Assembly: GCF_015100155.1 (NCBI RefSeq)
Contig: NZ_JACKZA010000001.1
Coordinates: 227,796-291,795, forward strand
DNA length: 64,000 nucleotides
Direction of reading: 5' to 3'
DNA from: Acidithiobacillus sp. HP-2
Lineage (GTDB): Bacteria; Pseudomonadota; Gammaproteobacteria; Acidithiobacillales; Acidithiobacillaceae
In this document: one piece after another, positions 9,362 through 17,827 of the stretch
Layout: every line of letters begins with the position of its first letter
Position numbering within the stretch: the stretch's first letter is position 1
The notes under the pieces: model-generated
Seen by the model: only the letters and a program-made list of their open reading frames with translations
Databases searched by the model: none
Told to the model about the DNA's origin: nothing
Program-made: the position numbers and the translations under genes

Positions 9362-10606
9362 TTACAAACTCAAGAGCGTCTGTACTACCGTATTCTGGGT
9401 TTTAATGGTCTGGGCATTGGCCTGATAAGCCTGCTGCGCCACAATCAGATTCACCAGATCCTTGGAAATATCCACATTGGACTGTTCCACCGCCCCGGCC
9501 TGTAAAACGCCCAGATTGGAACTGCCAGGACCACCAGAAAGGGGTTGTCCCGAAACATAGGTTTCTGCCCAATAATTATTTCCGAGATTTTGCAAACCAT
9601 TATTATTGGGGAATCGGGTCAGGCTGATTTGTCCCATGAGCTGGGATTCACCATTGCTGTAACGCCCGAAAATATTGCCGCCGGAGTCAATGGAAAGACC
9701 GGATAATTGCCCGGCACTATAACCGTTACTGTTGTTGGTAATCACGGAATTGGGGGAATTATAATTGGTGCTGCCACTAAAACTCACATTAATGGTATTG
9801 GAAGCCGCCCCATCAGCCCAGGAAATACCGGATATAGACGTAGAAGTTGAGCCGGTTTCCTGACCAAGGTTATTAAATTGCAAGGTTCCGAGGCTACCAG
9901 AGGTGACGCCACTGGCGCCATTGGTACCCGTTACCGAGTAATCCACATCCCAGGTTTGTCCGGAGCTTGTCGCACCTGAACCGCTTTGTAATTGATAATA
10001 AGTGGTCAACAATTGCGGGGTACCGAGACTATCGTATACCGTCGTCGTGGTCGAATAATTATAGGTACTCGGATCATTCATATTAATAGTGCCGCTGATG
10101 GGCGTATTGGTTGAATCCAGGTTCAAACCCAAACTCAATCCTGAAGTAGCTTGCGGAGCAATGGCATTCTGATTGATGGTTAAGGGGCCGCTGGCACCAG
10201 TCAGTTGACCACTTTGCGCTTGGATCCCAATCAATTCGCCACCATTAGCGTCTACAATAACGCCGTTTTTATTAAGCTGAAACTGTCCATTACGGCCATA
10301 AACTGTCGAACCATTATAATTGAACTGAAAAAAACCATTGCCGTTAATGGCAACATCCAGAGGATTACTGGTTGTTTCAATATTTCCCTGAGTAAACTGT
10401 TGAGCGATGGTTTGCACGGTAGTACCAATACCTACCTGCCCATCGGTTGGCGCCGTATTCGCCATGGCGGAAGCATAGGCATCAGCAAACTCGGCATTGG
10501 AACTTTTGAACCCTACCGTATTGGCATTGGATATATTATTACCCAGAGTCTGCAAATCCGTATTAGCTGCCTGTAATCCACTTAACGCTGTATTGAATGC
10601 ACCCAT
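9362..10606 (-). CDS. flgE: Flagellar hook protein FlgE
   Basis: FlgE polymerises into the hook, the universal joint. The 414-residue product has the N-terminal NTALSGLQAANTDLQ and NNISNANTVGFKSS motifs, a Gly/Ser/Asn/Thr-rich middle, and the C-terminal EQSNVDISKDLVNLIVAQQ core helix. The length is typical. It lies 12 bases after flgD, whose product caps the growing hook. Confidence 0.97.
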   Translation of the reverse strand: MGAFNTALSGLQAANTDLQTLGNNISNANTVGFKSSNAEFADAYASAMANTAPTDGQVGIGTTVQTIAQQFTQGNIETTSNPLDVAINGNGFFQFNYNGSTVYGRNGQFQLNKNGVIVDANGGELIGIQAQSGQLTGASGPLTINQNAIAPQATSGLSLGLNLDSTNTPISGTINMNDPSTYNYSTTTTVYDSLGTPQLLTTYYQLQSGSGATSSGQTWDVDYSVTGTNGASGVTSGSLGTLQFNNLGQETGSTSTSISGISWADGAASNTINVSFSGSTNYNSPNSVITNNSNGYSAGQLSGLSIDSGGNIFGRYSNGESQLMGQISLTRFPNNNGLQNLGNNYWAETYVSGQPLSGGPGSSNLGVLQAGAVEQSNVDISKDLVNLIVAQQAYQANAQTIKTQNTVVQTLLSL

Positions 10607-10618
10607 TTTGCAAACTCC

Positions 10619-11314
10619 TTAAATAATATTCTGCACAGAGCTGAACGGCACCGAGCCTTGTTGCCCCTGTAACTGCAGGGTAGGACCGGAACTTCCCAAA
10701 GTAACGCCATTCACCACGCCAAACATGTAGGGGGTAGTCGTCACCGCATTACCATTGGCATCGGCGGCCTTTACCGAAAACTGGTAATTACCCGACGGCA
10801 AAGCGCTCCCGTTGGCGCCTTCTCCATTCCAGTTAAAAGTCTGCATTCCCGAAGACTGTGCACCCTGGGGTAAAACCGCCAGCGTCTGACCGGCGCCATT
10901 CTGTACCAGCACGTCTACCGCACTGGCGGCGCTGCCCAGGTCATAAGCCCCATTGGCACTGCCGCTGCTCAAGGTCAACTGATTCCCTGAAGTGGTGACC
11001 GACTTGCCAATCAGGGAAGCTGCCTGCAAGCCTTGATTCTGATTGATTTGATCCATGAGAGAACTCAGCGAACCCTGAATGGCCTGGACGCCATTCGCCA
11101 TGCTGAATTGTGCCAACTGTGAAGATAAATCCTGATTACTGAGTGGGTTCAAGGGGTCCTGATTGGTGAGCTGCGTAACCAGAAGATTGTAAAATGTACT
11201 TTCGCTGGCAAGACCACTGGCTCCGCTGCTGGCGGTACCTGAACTACTTGCCGAACTGGTCTGCAACGACTGATAAAAAGGATTGACGCTGGATGTCAGA
11301 GAATTGACGCTCAT
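10619..11314 (-). CDS. flgD: Hook-capping protein FlgD
   Basis: FlgD is the scaffold that caps the growing hook. The 231-residue product carries the family signature FYNLLVTQLTNQDPLNPLSN around residues 40-60, followed by QLAQFSMANGVQAI and a C-terminal beta-rich domain with SGNYQFSVKAADANG. It lies two bases from flgC and 12 from flgE. Confidence 0.96.
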   Translation of the reverse strand: MSVNSLTSSVNPFYQSLQTSSASSSGTASSGASGLASESTFYNLLVTQLTNQDPLNPLSNQDLSSQLAQFSMANGVQAIQGSLSSLMDQINQNQGLQAASLIGKSVTTSGNQLTLSSGSANGAYDLGSAASAVDVLVQNGAGQTLAVLPQGAQSSGMQTFNWNGEGANGSALPSGNYQFSVKAADANGNAVTTTPYMFGVVNGVTLGSSGPTLQLQGQQGSVPFSSVQNII

Positions 11315-11316
11315 GT

Positions 11317-11733
11317 TCAGGCTCCAAGGCTAAGGGTTTTCTGCAGCAGGGATTTCGTGGTGTTCATCACATTCACATTGGCCTGATAAGCCCGCGAAGC
11401 CGAAATCATGTTGACCATTTCATCGACGGGATTCACATTGGGCATTTTGACGTAGCCTTCTTTATCCGCCAGCGGATTCCCCGGTTGATACACCATTTTG
11501 AATGGCCCGGGTTTACTGATGACCCCGGCCACCCGTACACCATTGACTCCGGCGGGAGCGCCAGCATTGGCAAAAGGTTGCGCGGCAAAAACCACCTCCC
11601 GGGCCCGGTAGGGTTGACCATCTGAACTGGTTGCCGAATTGGCATTGGCCATATTACTCGCGACCACGTTGAGTCGATAACTTTGGGCGGTCAGCGCCGA
11701 GCTCGCTACATCCAAAACTGAAAACAATGACAT
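11317..11733 (-). CDS. flgC: Flagellar proximal rod protein FlgC
   Basis: FlgC is a proximal rod protein. The 138-residue product is of usual size, with [14 protein letters not shown] near the N-terminus, the internal motif [18 protein letters not shown], and the C-terminal [22 protein letters not shown] helix. It follows flgB by 19 bases and precedes flgD. Confidence 0.97.
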   Translation of the reverse strand: MSLFSVLDVASSALTAQSYRLNVVASNMANANSATSSDGQPYRAREVVFAAQPFANAGAPAGVNGVRVAGVISKPGPFKMVYQPGNPLADKEGYVKMPNVNPVDEMVNMISASRAYQANVNVMNTTKSLLQKTLSLGA

Positions 11734-11752
11734 AAGTCTTACTCCTGCATAT

Positions 11753-12166
11753 TTAAGCGGTTGTTCCCGTAATGGCCGAGGTCAAGATTTTAATTTTACC
11801 GGTCAAAAAGGTCAGATCGGCCTGGTAACGCACGCTGTTTTGCAAAAAATCTGCCTGCTCTCGATTCATGTCTACCGAATTATTATCCAGCCCTACCTGG
11901 CTGCCACGTTGATATTGCACAAAAGCAGCCATGTTCGCGTTATTGCCGGTTTCAGAAAATTGCCGGTTACTGTCAGTCGTCAATGGTAAACTGCCTTTAT
12001 CACCCGCCTGAACGGCTTGCATCACCTGAGCAAACGGAATATCTACGGCCCGATAATTGGGCGTGTCGGCATTGGCGATATTGGCTGACAGCAGTTGCTG
12101 CCGGTAACCCGTAACCTTAAGCGCTGCAGCCAAAGGATCCAGAGCCTGATCTAACAATCCCGACAT
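11753..12166 (-). CDS. flgB: Flagellar proximal rod protein FlgB
   Basis: FlgB is a proximal rod protein and the first gene of the minus-strand structural operon. The product is 137 residues from ATG 12166, which has AAGGAG ten bases upstream; the longer frame to 12199 lacks such a site. It contains [19 protein letters not shown] near residue 30 and the C-terminal [21 protein letters not shown] sigma-54 type promoter lies at 12205-12220 immediately upstream. Confidence 0.96.
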   Translation of the reverse strand: MSGLLDQALDPLAAALKVTGYRQQLLSANIANADTPNYRAVDIPFAQVMQAVQAGDKGSLPLTTDSNRQFSETGNNANMAAFVQYQRGSQVGLDNNSVDMNREQADFLQNSVRYQADLTFLTGKIKILTSAITGTTA

Positions 12167-12204
12167 TCTCGTGAGCTCCTTAAAATTATTCACGATCACC
12201 TTAT

Positions 12205-12220
12205 AGCAACATGCATGCCA
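12205..12220 (-). promoter_or_regulatory. Sigma-54 type promoter for flgB operon
   Basis: On the minus strand the bases read TGGCATGCATGTTGCT, against the consensus TGGCACGNNNNTTGCW. GG and GC have the required spacing and only one consensus position differs. The flgB ATG lies 39 bases downstream of the element. RpoN control of flagellar basal-body operons, activated by an FleQ-type protein, is established in Pseudomonas and related bacteria; here it is inferred. Confidence 0.75.
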
Positions 12221-12380
12221 AAAATTATCACGTGATTACCCCCTTCATTACGCGTGCCACACGGCAGAAAAAAGCCGCCCTGCTTCAACTCTCAGGACAC
12301 GACCGGCAAAAAAATGCCGCTCAGCCAACCCTGCTGCGCGCATTCGGAAATCACTGGGCGAAATAAGCGCCTTAAAAATC

Positions 12381-12396
12381 TGGCGCATTATTTGCT
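12381..12396 (+). promoter_or_regulatory. Sigma-54 type promoter for flgA operon
   Basis: The bases TGGCGCATTATTTGCT match the -24/-12 consensus TGGCACGNNNNTTGCW at all but two positions, with correct GG-GC spacing. The flgA start follows about 45 bases downstream. It is divergent from the flgB promoter 160 bases away, so both could share activator sites in the intervening stretch (12221-12380), which has no gene. Confidence 0.75.
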
Positions 12397-12441
12397 TGGT
12401 TGGTTTACTAACACCCTAATTCCATGAGGTGCCCCGGGGTT

Positions 12442-13164
12442 ATGAAGTTCGGTTTCTCAAACACCATAAAATCTATTGTTGCCAGCTTGCTGCTCGCGAC
12501 GATATCCGCCATTGACAGCCCCTGCGCTCAGGCTGCCGTGGAAAACCCCGCAACCATTCGTGAGGTGGTTCGAAATTTTGTGCGGGCGCATTTGCCTGAT
12601 CAATCAGCGGATGTACATATTCAATTGGACGGACCGGCCCCGGGCATTCATTTTCCTGCCTGCAGCAAATTGACAGTGGCTTATTTTGGTTATAGCAACC
12701 CCTACGGCAACCAAACCGTACAAGTCCACTGTCAGTCGCCCTCCCCCTGGCAGTTATATTTATCCGTACAAATCCAAGTGGATCAGAGTGTCGTCATTGC
12801 TTCTCGCCCGCTATCTGCCGGAACCATTCTGCAGAAAGGAGATCTGGCTGTAGTTCGCAGGGATACCAGCGGCTTAGGGGGCAACACCTTAAGTTCGCCC
12901 CATGGAGCCATTGGAAAAGTCCTGCGATTTGGAACACTCGCCGGACAACCCATAACTACGACCATGCTGAATGCCCCTGATGTAGTCCACGCAGGTGAGC
13001 AGGTAACCCTTTATGCTGAAGGCAATGGAATTCGCATTGCCACCATTGCCGACGCCATTGAAAACGGTCGCCCCGGACAAAGCATCATGGTCAGAAACCT
13101 GCAGTCCGGTCGCGTAATCCGGGGAACAGTAACCGCACAGGGGCATGTTGTGGTAGCCTTTTAG
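12442..13164 (+). CDS. flgA: Flagellar P-ring assembly chaperone FlgA
   Basis: FlgA is a periplasmic chaperone for P-ring assembly. From ATG 12442 it has 240 residues with a Sec signal peptide ending in a CAQAA-type site. ATG 12424 is also possible, but it would leave almost no leader behind the promoter. The C-terminal SAF domain is clear: SRPLSAGTILQKGDL, then VLRFGTLAGQPITTTML, and the final GQSIMVRNLQSGRVIRGTV. It is the first gene of the plus-strand group flgA-flgM-flgN-csrA-fliW. Confidence 0.93.
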   Translation: MKFGFSNTIKSIVASLLLATISAIDSPCAQAAVENPATIREVVRNFVRAHLPDQSADVHIQLDGPAPGIHFPACSKLTVAYFGYSNPYGNQTVQVHCQSPSPWQLYLSVQIQVDQSVVIASRPLSAGTILQKGDLAVVRRDTSGLGGNTLSSPHGAIGKVLRFGTLAGQPITTTMLNAPDVVHAGEQVTLYAEGNGIRIATIADAIENGRPGQSIMVRNLQSGRVIRGTVTAQGHVVVAF

Positions 13165-13260
13165 GCTAAGAGGTGCAGTTCATTGACTGTTTCGCTTTAG
13201 TTTTTACGCTGGTGTGACGTAATAGTGACTATGGCAGCAGATACGTTAGGAGATAAGCGC

Positions 13261-13605
13261 ATGAATCCCATCAATCCATATTCTGGATCGCTTGCAGGAA
13301 AACCGACAGCAGACATCCGGAGTAACACCGATAAAGCGGTTAGTGGGTCCACAGCAGACTCCGGCAAATCTTCCGGACAAACTCTTGCCGCGAGCTCTGT
13401 TGCACAGGATCATCTCACGCTTTCACCGCAGGCGCGGCAATTGATGGCTGCTCAGGATACGAATACTGGTCATACTGATCAGCTCGCGCAGATCAAAGCC
13501 GCCATATCCAATGGAACCTATCAGATTTCTCCACTCAAAATTGGCCAGGGCCTGACTCAGGATAATCAGCAGTTCATGCCTGCAAGCACTAACAAGTCAG
13601 CCTGA
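13261..13605 (+). CDS. flgM: Anti-sigma-28 factor FlgM
   Basis: FlgM holds sigma-28 (FliA) inactive until it is exported through the completed hook. The product is 114 residues from ATG 13261, with GGAG eight bases upstream. A flexible Ser/Thr/Asp-rich N-terminal half is followed by the FliA-binding half: LTLSPQARQLMAA, then QLAQIKAAISNGTYQISPLKI. It lies between flgA and flgN, as in Pseudomonas-like clusters. A weak sigma-28-like sequence may lie upstream but is too degenerate to call. Confidence 0.9.
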   Translation: MNPINPYSGSLAGKPTADIRSNTDKAVSGSTADSGKSSGQTLAASSVAQDHLTLSPQARQLMAAQDTNTGHTDQLAQIKAAISNGTYQISPLKIGQGLTQDNQQFMPASTNKSA

Positions 13606-13612
13606 GCCGATC

Positions 13613-14002
13613 ATGGATATCAACGATTCGGCTGATTCTCAGGAAAGCGTGCTGCTCGCACAATTACAGGCCTTACTGGATGACGAGACTGAGTGCCTGA
13701 AATCAGGTCAGATGGAAGAACTCCAACAGATTGCCACTGAAAAAATGCGCTGTTTTGCTGACATTCAGAGCCGCATGACACCAGCAAGACAGTGTTCAAA
13801 AAATTCATCCGCTGATGCGCATTTACGCAATTTATTAAACGAAATCATGCGTAAAAACCAGCTAAATGGTCAAATTATCAGCGCATTGGAACGCTTTAAC
13901 CAGGGAGCCTGGGAAATTTTTTTTGGTGCACAGCCCTCAACCTACTCAGACCTGGGTACTGCAAAATCAACTGCTGAGCGCCATTTGATCGGGAGTGCCT
14001 GA
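13613..14002 (+). CDS. flgN: Flagellar export chaperone FlgN
   Basis: FlgN escorts FlgK and FlgL to the export gate. The 129-residue product is helical and acidic at its N-terminus (LAQLQALLDDETECLKSGQ) with a central IATEKMRCFADIQ and LLNEIMRKNQLNGQII, matching the family pattern and size. It starts seven bases after flgM, the classical neighbour. A second FlgN-like gene lies next to flgK (4517-4873). Confidence 0.88.
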   Translation: MDINDSADSQESVLLAQLQALLDDETECLKSGQMEELQQIATEKMRCFADIQSRMTPARQCSKNSSADAHLRNLLNEIMRKNQLNGQIISALERFNQGAWEIFFGAQPSTYSDLGTAKSTAERHLIGSA

Positions 14003-14005
14003 ATC

Positions 14006-14272
14006 GTGCTGGTTCTTACCAGACGACGCGGTCAGGCCATATGTATTGGTGACAATATTCGTATTGTCGTCACCCGTATTGAGGACGGGCAGGTACGCTT
14101 GGGCATAGAAAGCAGTGACAATGTCACTATTTTACGTGAAGAATTACTGGAAACCGTCAAACAGGCCAACCAGTCCGCTCTGAGCTCAGCCCCGGAAGCA
14201 TTGGATCACTGGCTGAATCAACAGCTCAAAGCAGTTGATGAAGCTGGCAACACAAAGGATAAAGCCGGATGA
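14006..14272 (+). CDS. csrA: Carbon storage/translation regulator CsrA
   Basis: CsrA is a small homodimeric RNA-binding protein that represses or activates translation at GGA motifs. The 88-residue product begins (GTG) MLVLTRRRGQAICIGDNI and has the conserved RIVVTRIEDGQVRLGIE strand-turn region; the C-terminal tail is longer than the 61-residue E. coli form. Its 3' end overlaps fliW by four bases. FliW is a known protein antagonist of CsrA in Bacillus and Campylobacter. Confidence 0.95.
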   Translation: MLVLTRRRGQAICIGDNIRIVVTRIEDGQVRLGIESSDNVTILREELLETVKQANQSALSSAPEALDHWLNQQLKAVDEAGNTKDKAG

Positions 14273-14769
14273 AAACCTATGATACCCGGTTCGGCCCATT
14301 TTCTATTGCCGACGAGGAAATATGGCACTGTATTGCGCCCATGCCAGGCTTTACCAACTTGCAACGCTTTGCTTTACTGCATCTTCCCAGTCAAGGACCA
14401 TTTGTCTGGTTACAGTCACTGGATGAAGCGCTGATCACTTTTTTACTGGTTGCTCCCAAGCACTTTAATTTACATTATTCCCAAGCTCCGTATTTTGCCA
14501 AAACGTCAGGAGTACCCATGCTAATGGTAATACTTCCCCAAACGGAAAACGGCATGCTCCAAAGCAACTCACTGGCCCCGCTCTATTTTCTCCCCGAAAC
14601 CAGACAGTTCGGACAATGGATTGTGGAACGTCACGAAATGCCCCCTGAATCATTAAGTGCTTCACATCTACCACCGGCTGAACTTCAAGCTCAGATTATT
14701 GTTCCCATTCAGAAAATGAATATCCAAAAAACTGAAGGAGATCAATCCCTAGCGACTGGCGCGGCGTAG
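14269..14769 (+). CDS. fliW: Flagellar assembly factor FliW, CsrA antagonist
   Basis: FliW binds either flagellin or CsrA and so ties flagellin translation to export. The 166-residue product has the family's beta-rich layout: TRFGPFSIADEEIWHC, then PMPGFTNLQRFALLHLP, FVWLQSLDEALITFLLV and PLYFLP. It is translationally coupled to csrA by an ATGA overlap. It ends inside the 3' end of the convergent PilZ-domain gene (21-base overlap). Confidence 0.9.
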   Translation: MKTYDTRFGPFSIADEEIWHCIAPMPGFTNLQRFALLHLPSQGPFVWLQSLDEALITFLLVAPKHFNLHYSQAPYFAKTSGVPMLMVILPQTENGMLQSNSLAPLYFLPETRQFGQWIVERHEMPPESLSASHLPPAELQAQIIVPIQKMNIQKTEGDQSLATGAA

Positions 14770-15492
14770 GCATTCACGATCGTAACGTAGCGTATACTGA
14801 ATGATTTTATCCTCCAGCGCAGCAGGCAAATGGATAAACGCCAGACCTAAGTGCTGAACCGCGCCTTGGGTGTGAATTCCTGGCCCCAGATGACAGACCT
14901 TAGCCTCTACTGAACAGGCTTGCCCCTGAAACTTAAACTGAACCCGAGCCAGGAGTTCACCCTGAGTCACCGGATAGTCCTGTGGCGCTGTGATGGCGAC
15001 ACGCATACCACCGGCACCAATATCCACACATTCGCTCTCTACGGCCATTGCCCCATAACGTTTTAATAGTACAGAAGTTTTATTGGACGAATCGACCGCT
15101 GCACGCAATGTACTCCGTCTTTGCCATTGAAAAACCATTTCGGGTCGCTGGATACGAATGGCCGCAAAACGCTGCCAGATAAGTTGCTCTACAACCACCG
15201 TCTGAAAACCAAGGGGCAATGCATCGTCAGTCCACAGCAGCAGATCTTCACCGGCGAGCGCATAGGCATTAGCCGCTTCCGGCGTCAGAGCATCCAGAAT
15301 CAGGCTCTCATTAAGCACATCATCGTACAGCAAAGCGGCGTGCCCCATGAAAGTGCCGGGTTGCCCTACCAGGACCTGCATATTTTGCTGGTTTTTCACC
15401 AGGGACTGGAGTGCGCGTTCGCACGCTGTTTTTAACGTCAAACGATTGGCATCTACAAACAATTTACCCAACCGGGTTTCACCATTGATCAT
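14749..15492 (-). CDS. PilZ-domain protein, possible YcgR-type flagellar brake
   Basis: The 247-residue product has an N-terminal beta-rich half resembling the YcgR N domain. After it comes a PilZ domain: QWQRRSTLR gives the RxxxR c-di-GMP-binding arginines near residue 123, and CVDIGAGGMRVAI stands in place of the usual DxSxxG. That second motif is slightly altered, so binding is likely but unproven. Its location between fliW and the stator gene suggests it slows or tunes the motor in response to c-di-GMP. No membrane segment is seen. Confidence 0.78.
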   Translation of the reverse strand: MINGETRLGKLFVDANRLTLKTACERALQSLVKNQQNMQVLVGQPGTFMGHAALLYDDVLNESLILDALTPEAANAYALAGEDLLLWTDDALPLGFQTVVVEQLIWQRFAAIRIQRPEMVFQWQRRSTLRAAVDSSNKTSVLLKRYGAMAVESECVDIGAGGMRVAITAPQDYPVTQGELLARVQFKFQGQACSVEAKVCHLGPGIHTQGAVQHLGLAFIHLPAALEDKIIQYTLRYDRECLRRASR

Positions 15493-15703
15493 GACCGCTT
15501 CCTTCTCACATCCATCTATATGTCAAAAATTTGACAAAACCAATAAGGTTGACCCTGTATTGACGACCTTTCAGCAGAATTCATGCCGTTTCACAGCCAG
15601 CCCGATCAGGCATAAATCTCGCTTATTTTTCGAGTGGGCACTGCAAACGTGAAAAATCGACTAGTTAATGGTTCAGCGTATGGAGAACACAGGAGATTAG
15701 GGG

Positions 15704-16549
15704 ATGGCACGCAAAAAAAAAGCAGAAGAAGAATGGGAAAATCACGAACGATGGCTGGTCTCTTACGCCGACTTCATTACCCTGCTTTTCGCATTTTTTG
15801 TGGTCATGTATGCCATTTCTTCAGTAAACGAAGGAAAATACAAGGTATTATCAGAAACCATGGTATCCGCCTTCAGTGGTCAACCCTGGTCACCCGTCCC
15901 GATAAGATCGGATACCAACAGCCTTACCCAAACCCCGGTAGTCCTGCCGGCATTACCGAAAGTGGCCACCCTGGACCCGGTTCCCCATATCCAGCAAGGT
16001 CAGGTATCACCCCGAGCACATGAACCCAAACCCCCGGCAAACCCGGAAATGCAAAAAATTGAATCACAAATGAAAGCCTTACTTAAGCCATTGATTGATC
16101 AGGGTAGCGTTGCCATCCACCGCAGCAATTTGGGGGTTGTCATTGACTTGAATGCCAAGATTCTCTTTCCATCGGCGCAGACACAGATCAGCGGTAATGC
16201 GCGCGACACCTTAGGCAATATCGCCAAAGTTCTGGCGCTGGTACCTTATCAAATCCAGGTGAACGGCTTCACCAACGACCTGCCCATCCGTACTCCGCAA
16301 TTTGCCTCCAACTGGGCACTATCTGCAGCGCGGGCCGTATCCGTCGTCGAACTGTTTATTGAGCATGGGGTCAACCCGCATCATCTGGTCGCTGCCGGAT
16401 ATGGCAAATACCATCCTGTTGCATCCAATAATACCGCAAAGGGTCTGGTCATGAATCGTCGTGTAAGCATCGTGGTAGTTGCCCCGCAAAACCCCAGCGA
16501 GGCAGGAACAGACCCGATCATGGCTGGCAACATCAGTCAGCGCGGCTGA
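15704..16549 (+). CDS. motD: Flagellar stator subunit MotB/MotD
   Basis: This is the peptidoglycan-anchored stator protein. The 281-residue product has a basic N-terminus, a single membrane segment (ADFITLLFAFFVVMYAIS) that carries the conserved proton-path Asp in SYADF, a Pro-rich linker, and a C-terminal OmpA-like domain (NGFTNDLPIRTPQF, NWALSAARAVSVVE, ASNNTAKGLVMNRRV). The opening MARKKK plus ENHERWLVSYADF resembles Pseudomonas MotD more than MotB. No motA/motC partner lies beside it, so the partner must be encoded outside the window. Confidence 0.92.
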   Translation: MARKKKAEEEWENHERWLVSYADFITLLFAFFVVMYAISSVNEGKYKVLSETMVSAFSGQPWSPVPIRSDTNSLTQTPVVLPALPKVATLDPVPHIQQGQVSPRAHEPKPPANPEMQKIESQMKALLKPLIDQGSVAIHRSNLGVVIDLNAKILFPSAQTQISGNARDTLGNIAKVLALVPYQIQVNGFTNDLPIRTPQFASNWALSAARAVSVVELFIEHGVNPHHLVAAGYGKYHPVASNNTAKGLVMNRRVSIVVVAPQNPSEAGTDPIMAGNISQRG

Positions 16550-16576
16550 TTGCCTATGTAAGCATTCTTTAAACTG

Positions 16577-16768
16577 AAAACGGCAGTTGCCGTGGGAGCT
16601 TTGCAGCGACTTTTGTTCCGCGCCGTTGTTGTTCTTGGCGAAATCCAGCGCCCGTCAGGAGAGCTGTCTGAGCCCGCAGGGCGAGTTCTCTCCTGACAGC
16701 AAGATGAACCTCAGAACAACAGGCAAGGAACAATGGAGCAAAAAGCACCCACGGCAACTGCCATTTTT
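16577..16768. mobile_element. MITE-like inverted-repeat element between motD and cheY
   Basis: The ends are long imperfect inverted repeats: CGGCAGTTGCCGTGGG at 16581-16596 is mirrored by CCCACGGCAACTGCC at 16748-16762. The similarity continues inward for about 45 bases (GTTCC and GTTGTTCT blocks). In the centre is a second, perfect 10-bp inverted repeat (GTCAGGAGAG at 16654, CTCTCCTGAC at 16688) enclosing a GCCC-GCA-GGGC mini-hairpin. It encodes no transposase. The size of about 190 bp and nested symmetry fit a non-autonomous element; target-site duplications are not clear. It lies in an otherwise gene-free stretch of 366 bases. Confidence 0.6.
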
Positions 16769-16850
16769 AGATTTAATCAAGCGGCTTCAGTTTTCCCGGA
16801 GATGTGCCGTATTGAAGAGCAGAACATCTGCACTACTCCATCCAGACAGG

Positions 16851-16866
16851 TGGAACAGGAATTGCT
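16851..16866 (+). promoter_or_regulatory. Sigma-54 type promoter for the cheY operon
   Basis: TGGAACAGGAATTGCT fits the -24/-12 consensus TGGCACGNNNNTTGCW at all but two positions, and the GG-GC spacing is right. It is 50 bases ahead of the cheY ATG and about 80 bases after the MITE-like element. This places the whole chemotaxis operon under the same type of control as flgA and flgB. Confidence 0.65.
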
Positions 16867-16915
16867 TTTCCAACTACAACGGGTGGGGTGCGACTCAAGG
16901 AGGAGATCAGCATTT

Positions 16916-17332
16916 ATGGGTATTGATCAGGTCGATAAGGGCATCCACATTTTAGTGGTGGATGACTTCTCTACGATGCGGCGAATTGTACGCAATTTGT
17001 TACGCGAACTCGGTTTCAGTAATTTTGATGAAGCCGAGGATGGCGTTCAGGCATTACAAAAATTGCACGGCAGACCCTTTGATTTCGTCGTTTCCGACTG
17101 GAACATGCCCAATATGCAGGGAATTGATCTGCTGCGCGCCATCCGCTCAGACCCGCAACTCAAACATATTCCGGTACTCATGGTCACCGCTGAGGCCAAA
17201 CGCGAAAACATCCTGGAAGCGGCCCAGGCTGGAGTCAACGGCTACATCGTCAAGCCTTTTACTGCCGACACCCTGAAAGAAAAGCTGGATAGCGTGTTCA
17301 AGCGTCTTCAGGCGGCTCAGGGAGGCCAGTGA
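16916..17332 (+). CDS. cheY: Chemotaxis response regulator CheY
   Basis: CheY-P binds the motor switch. ATG 16916, preceded by AAGGAGGAG, gives 138 residues. The receiver domain shows the acidic pair in LVVDDFS, the phospho-acceptor Asp in VVSDWNMPN, the Thr in MVTAEA and the Lys in YIVKPF. A long in-frame extension upstream to 16733 runs into the MITE-like element and is not part of the protein. It is the first gene of the che operon and overlaps the start of cheZ. Confidence 0.95.
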   Translation: MGIDQVDKGIHILVVDDFSTMRRIVRNLLRELGFSNFDEAEDGVQALQKLHGRPFDFVVSDWNMPNMQGIDLLRAIRSDPQLKHIPVLMVTAEAKRENILEAAQAGVNGYIVKPFTADTLKEKLDSVFKRLQAAQGGQ

Positions 17333-17823
17333 TGACCACACAAAATCTACTGGATCCCAATCGTCTGCTCAGTGAAGCGGAGTTACTGCTGCGTGAAGGC
17401 CTGAAGCGGATCGCCAATAGCGCCGAAGAAAATTTGTCCGGTGCACAAAATCCTCTGGAAGAAGCCCTGCGCTTAACCGAAGAGCAGACCATGGCCACTC
17501 TCGCCGCTGTCGAAAGAGCGCAGGATGCGGTAATCACCATTCGTAATGCGCACAATAGCTATATTGATGAGCCCTTGAAGCATATTGAAAGCGCCTTGCT
17601 CGTGATTCTGGCCAGCCAACAGGGGCAGGATCTTGCCGGTCAACGCTTGAAAAAAGCCATCACACTGCTTCGGGCTGTTGAAGAACGTATACGCCTTACC
17701 TTGGCTGAAGTAGGTATGGAATCAGCCAACAATATCGCAGAGGAAAACACCGCAACCGCCAAGGCCAATCCCAGCATTAATCAGGATGAAGTGGATAGCT
17801 TGCTGGCAGAGCTGGGGATCTAA
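17332..17823 (+). CDS. cheZ: CheY-P phosphatase CheZ (short form)
   Basis: CheZ dephosphorylates CheY-P. The product is 163 residues, shorter than the 214 of E. coli. The long helical hairpin carries the active-site region SQQGQDLAGQRLKKAI around residue 100, with the catalytic Gln retained. The C-terminal QDEVDSLLAELGI is the conserved CheY-binding tail. GGAGG lies six bases ahead of ATG 17332; a GTG one codon upstream is an alternative start. It overlaps the cheY stop codon. Confidence 0.92.
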   Translation: MTTQNLLDPNRLLSEAELLLREGLKRIANSAEENLSGAQNPLEEALRLTEEQTMATLAAVERAQDAVITIRNAHNSYIDEPLKHIESALLVILASQQGQDLAGQRLKKAITLLRAVEERIRLTLAEVGMESANNIAEENTATAKANPSINQDEVDSLLAELGI

Positions 17824-17827
17824 AAAC

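Noticed and set aside
13190..13225. Possible sigma-28 promoter ahead of flgM
   Set aside because: The -35-like TTTAGTTT is fair but the -10 region matches GCCGATAA at only about half of its positions.
16733..16915. 61-codon N-terminal extension of cheY reaching into the MITE-like element
   Set aside because: The receiver domain begins right after ATG 16916, which has a strong ribosome-binding site; the extension also spans the promoter.
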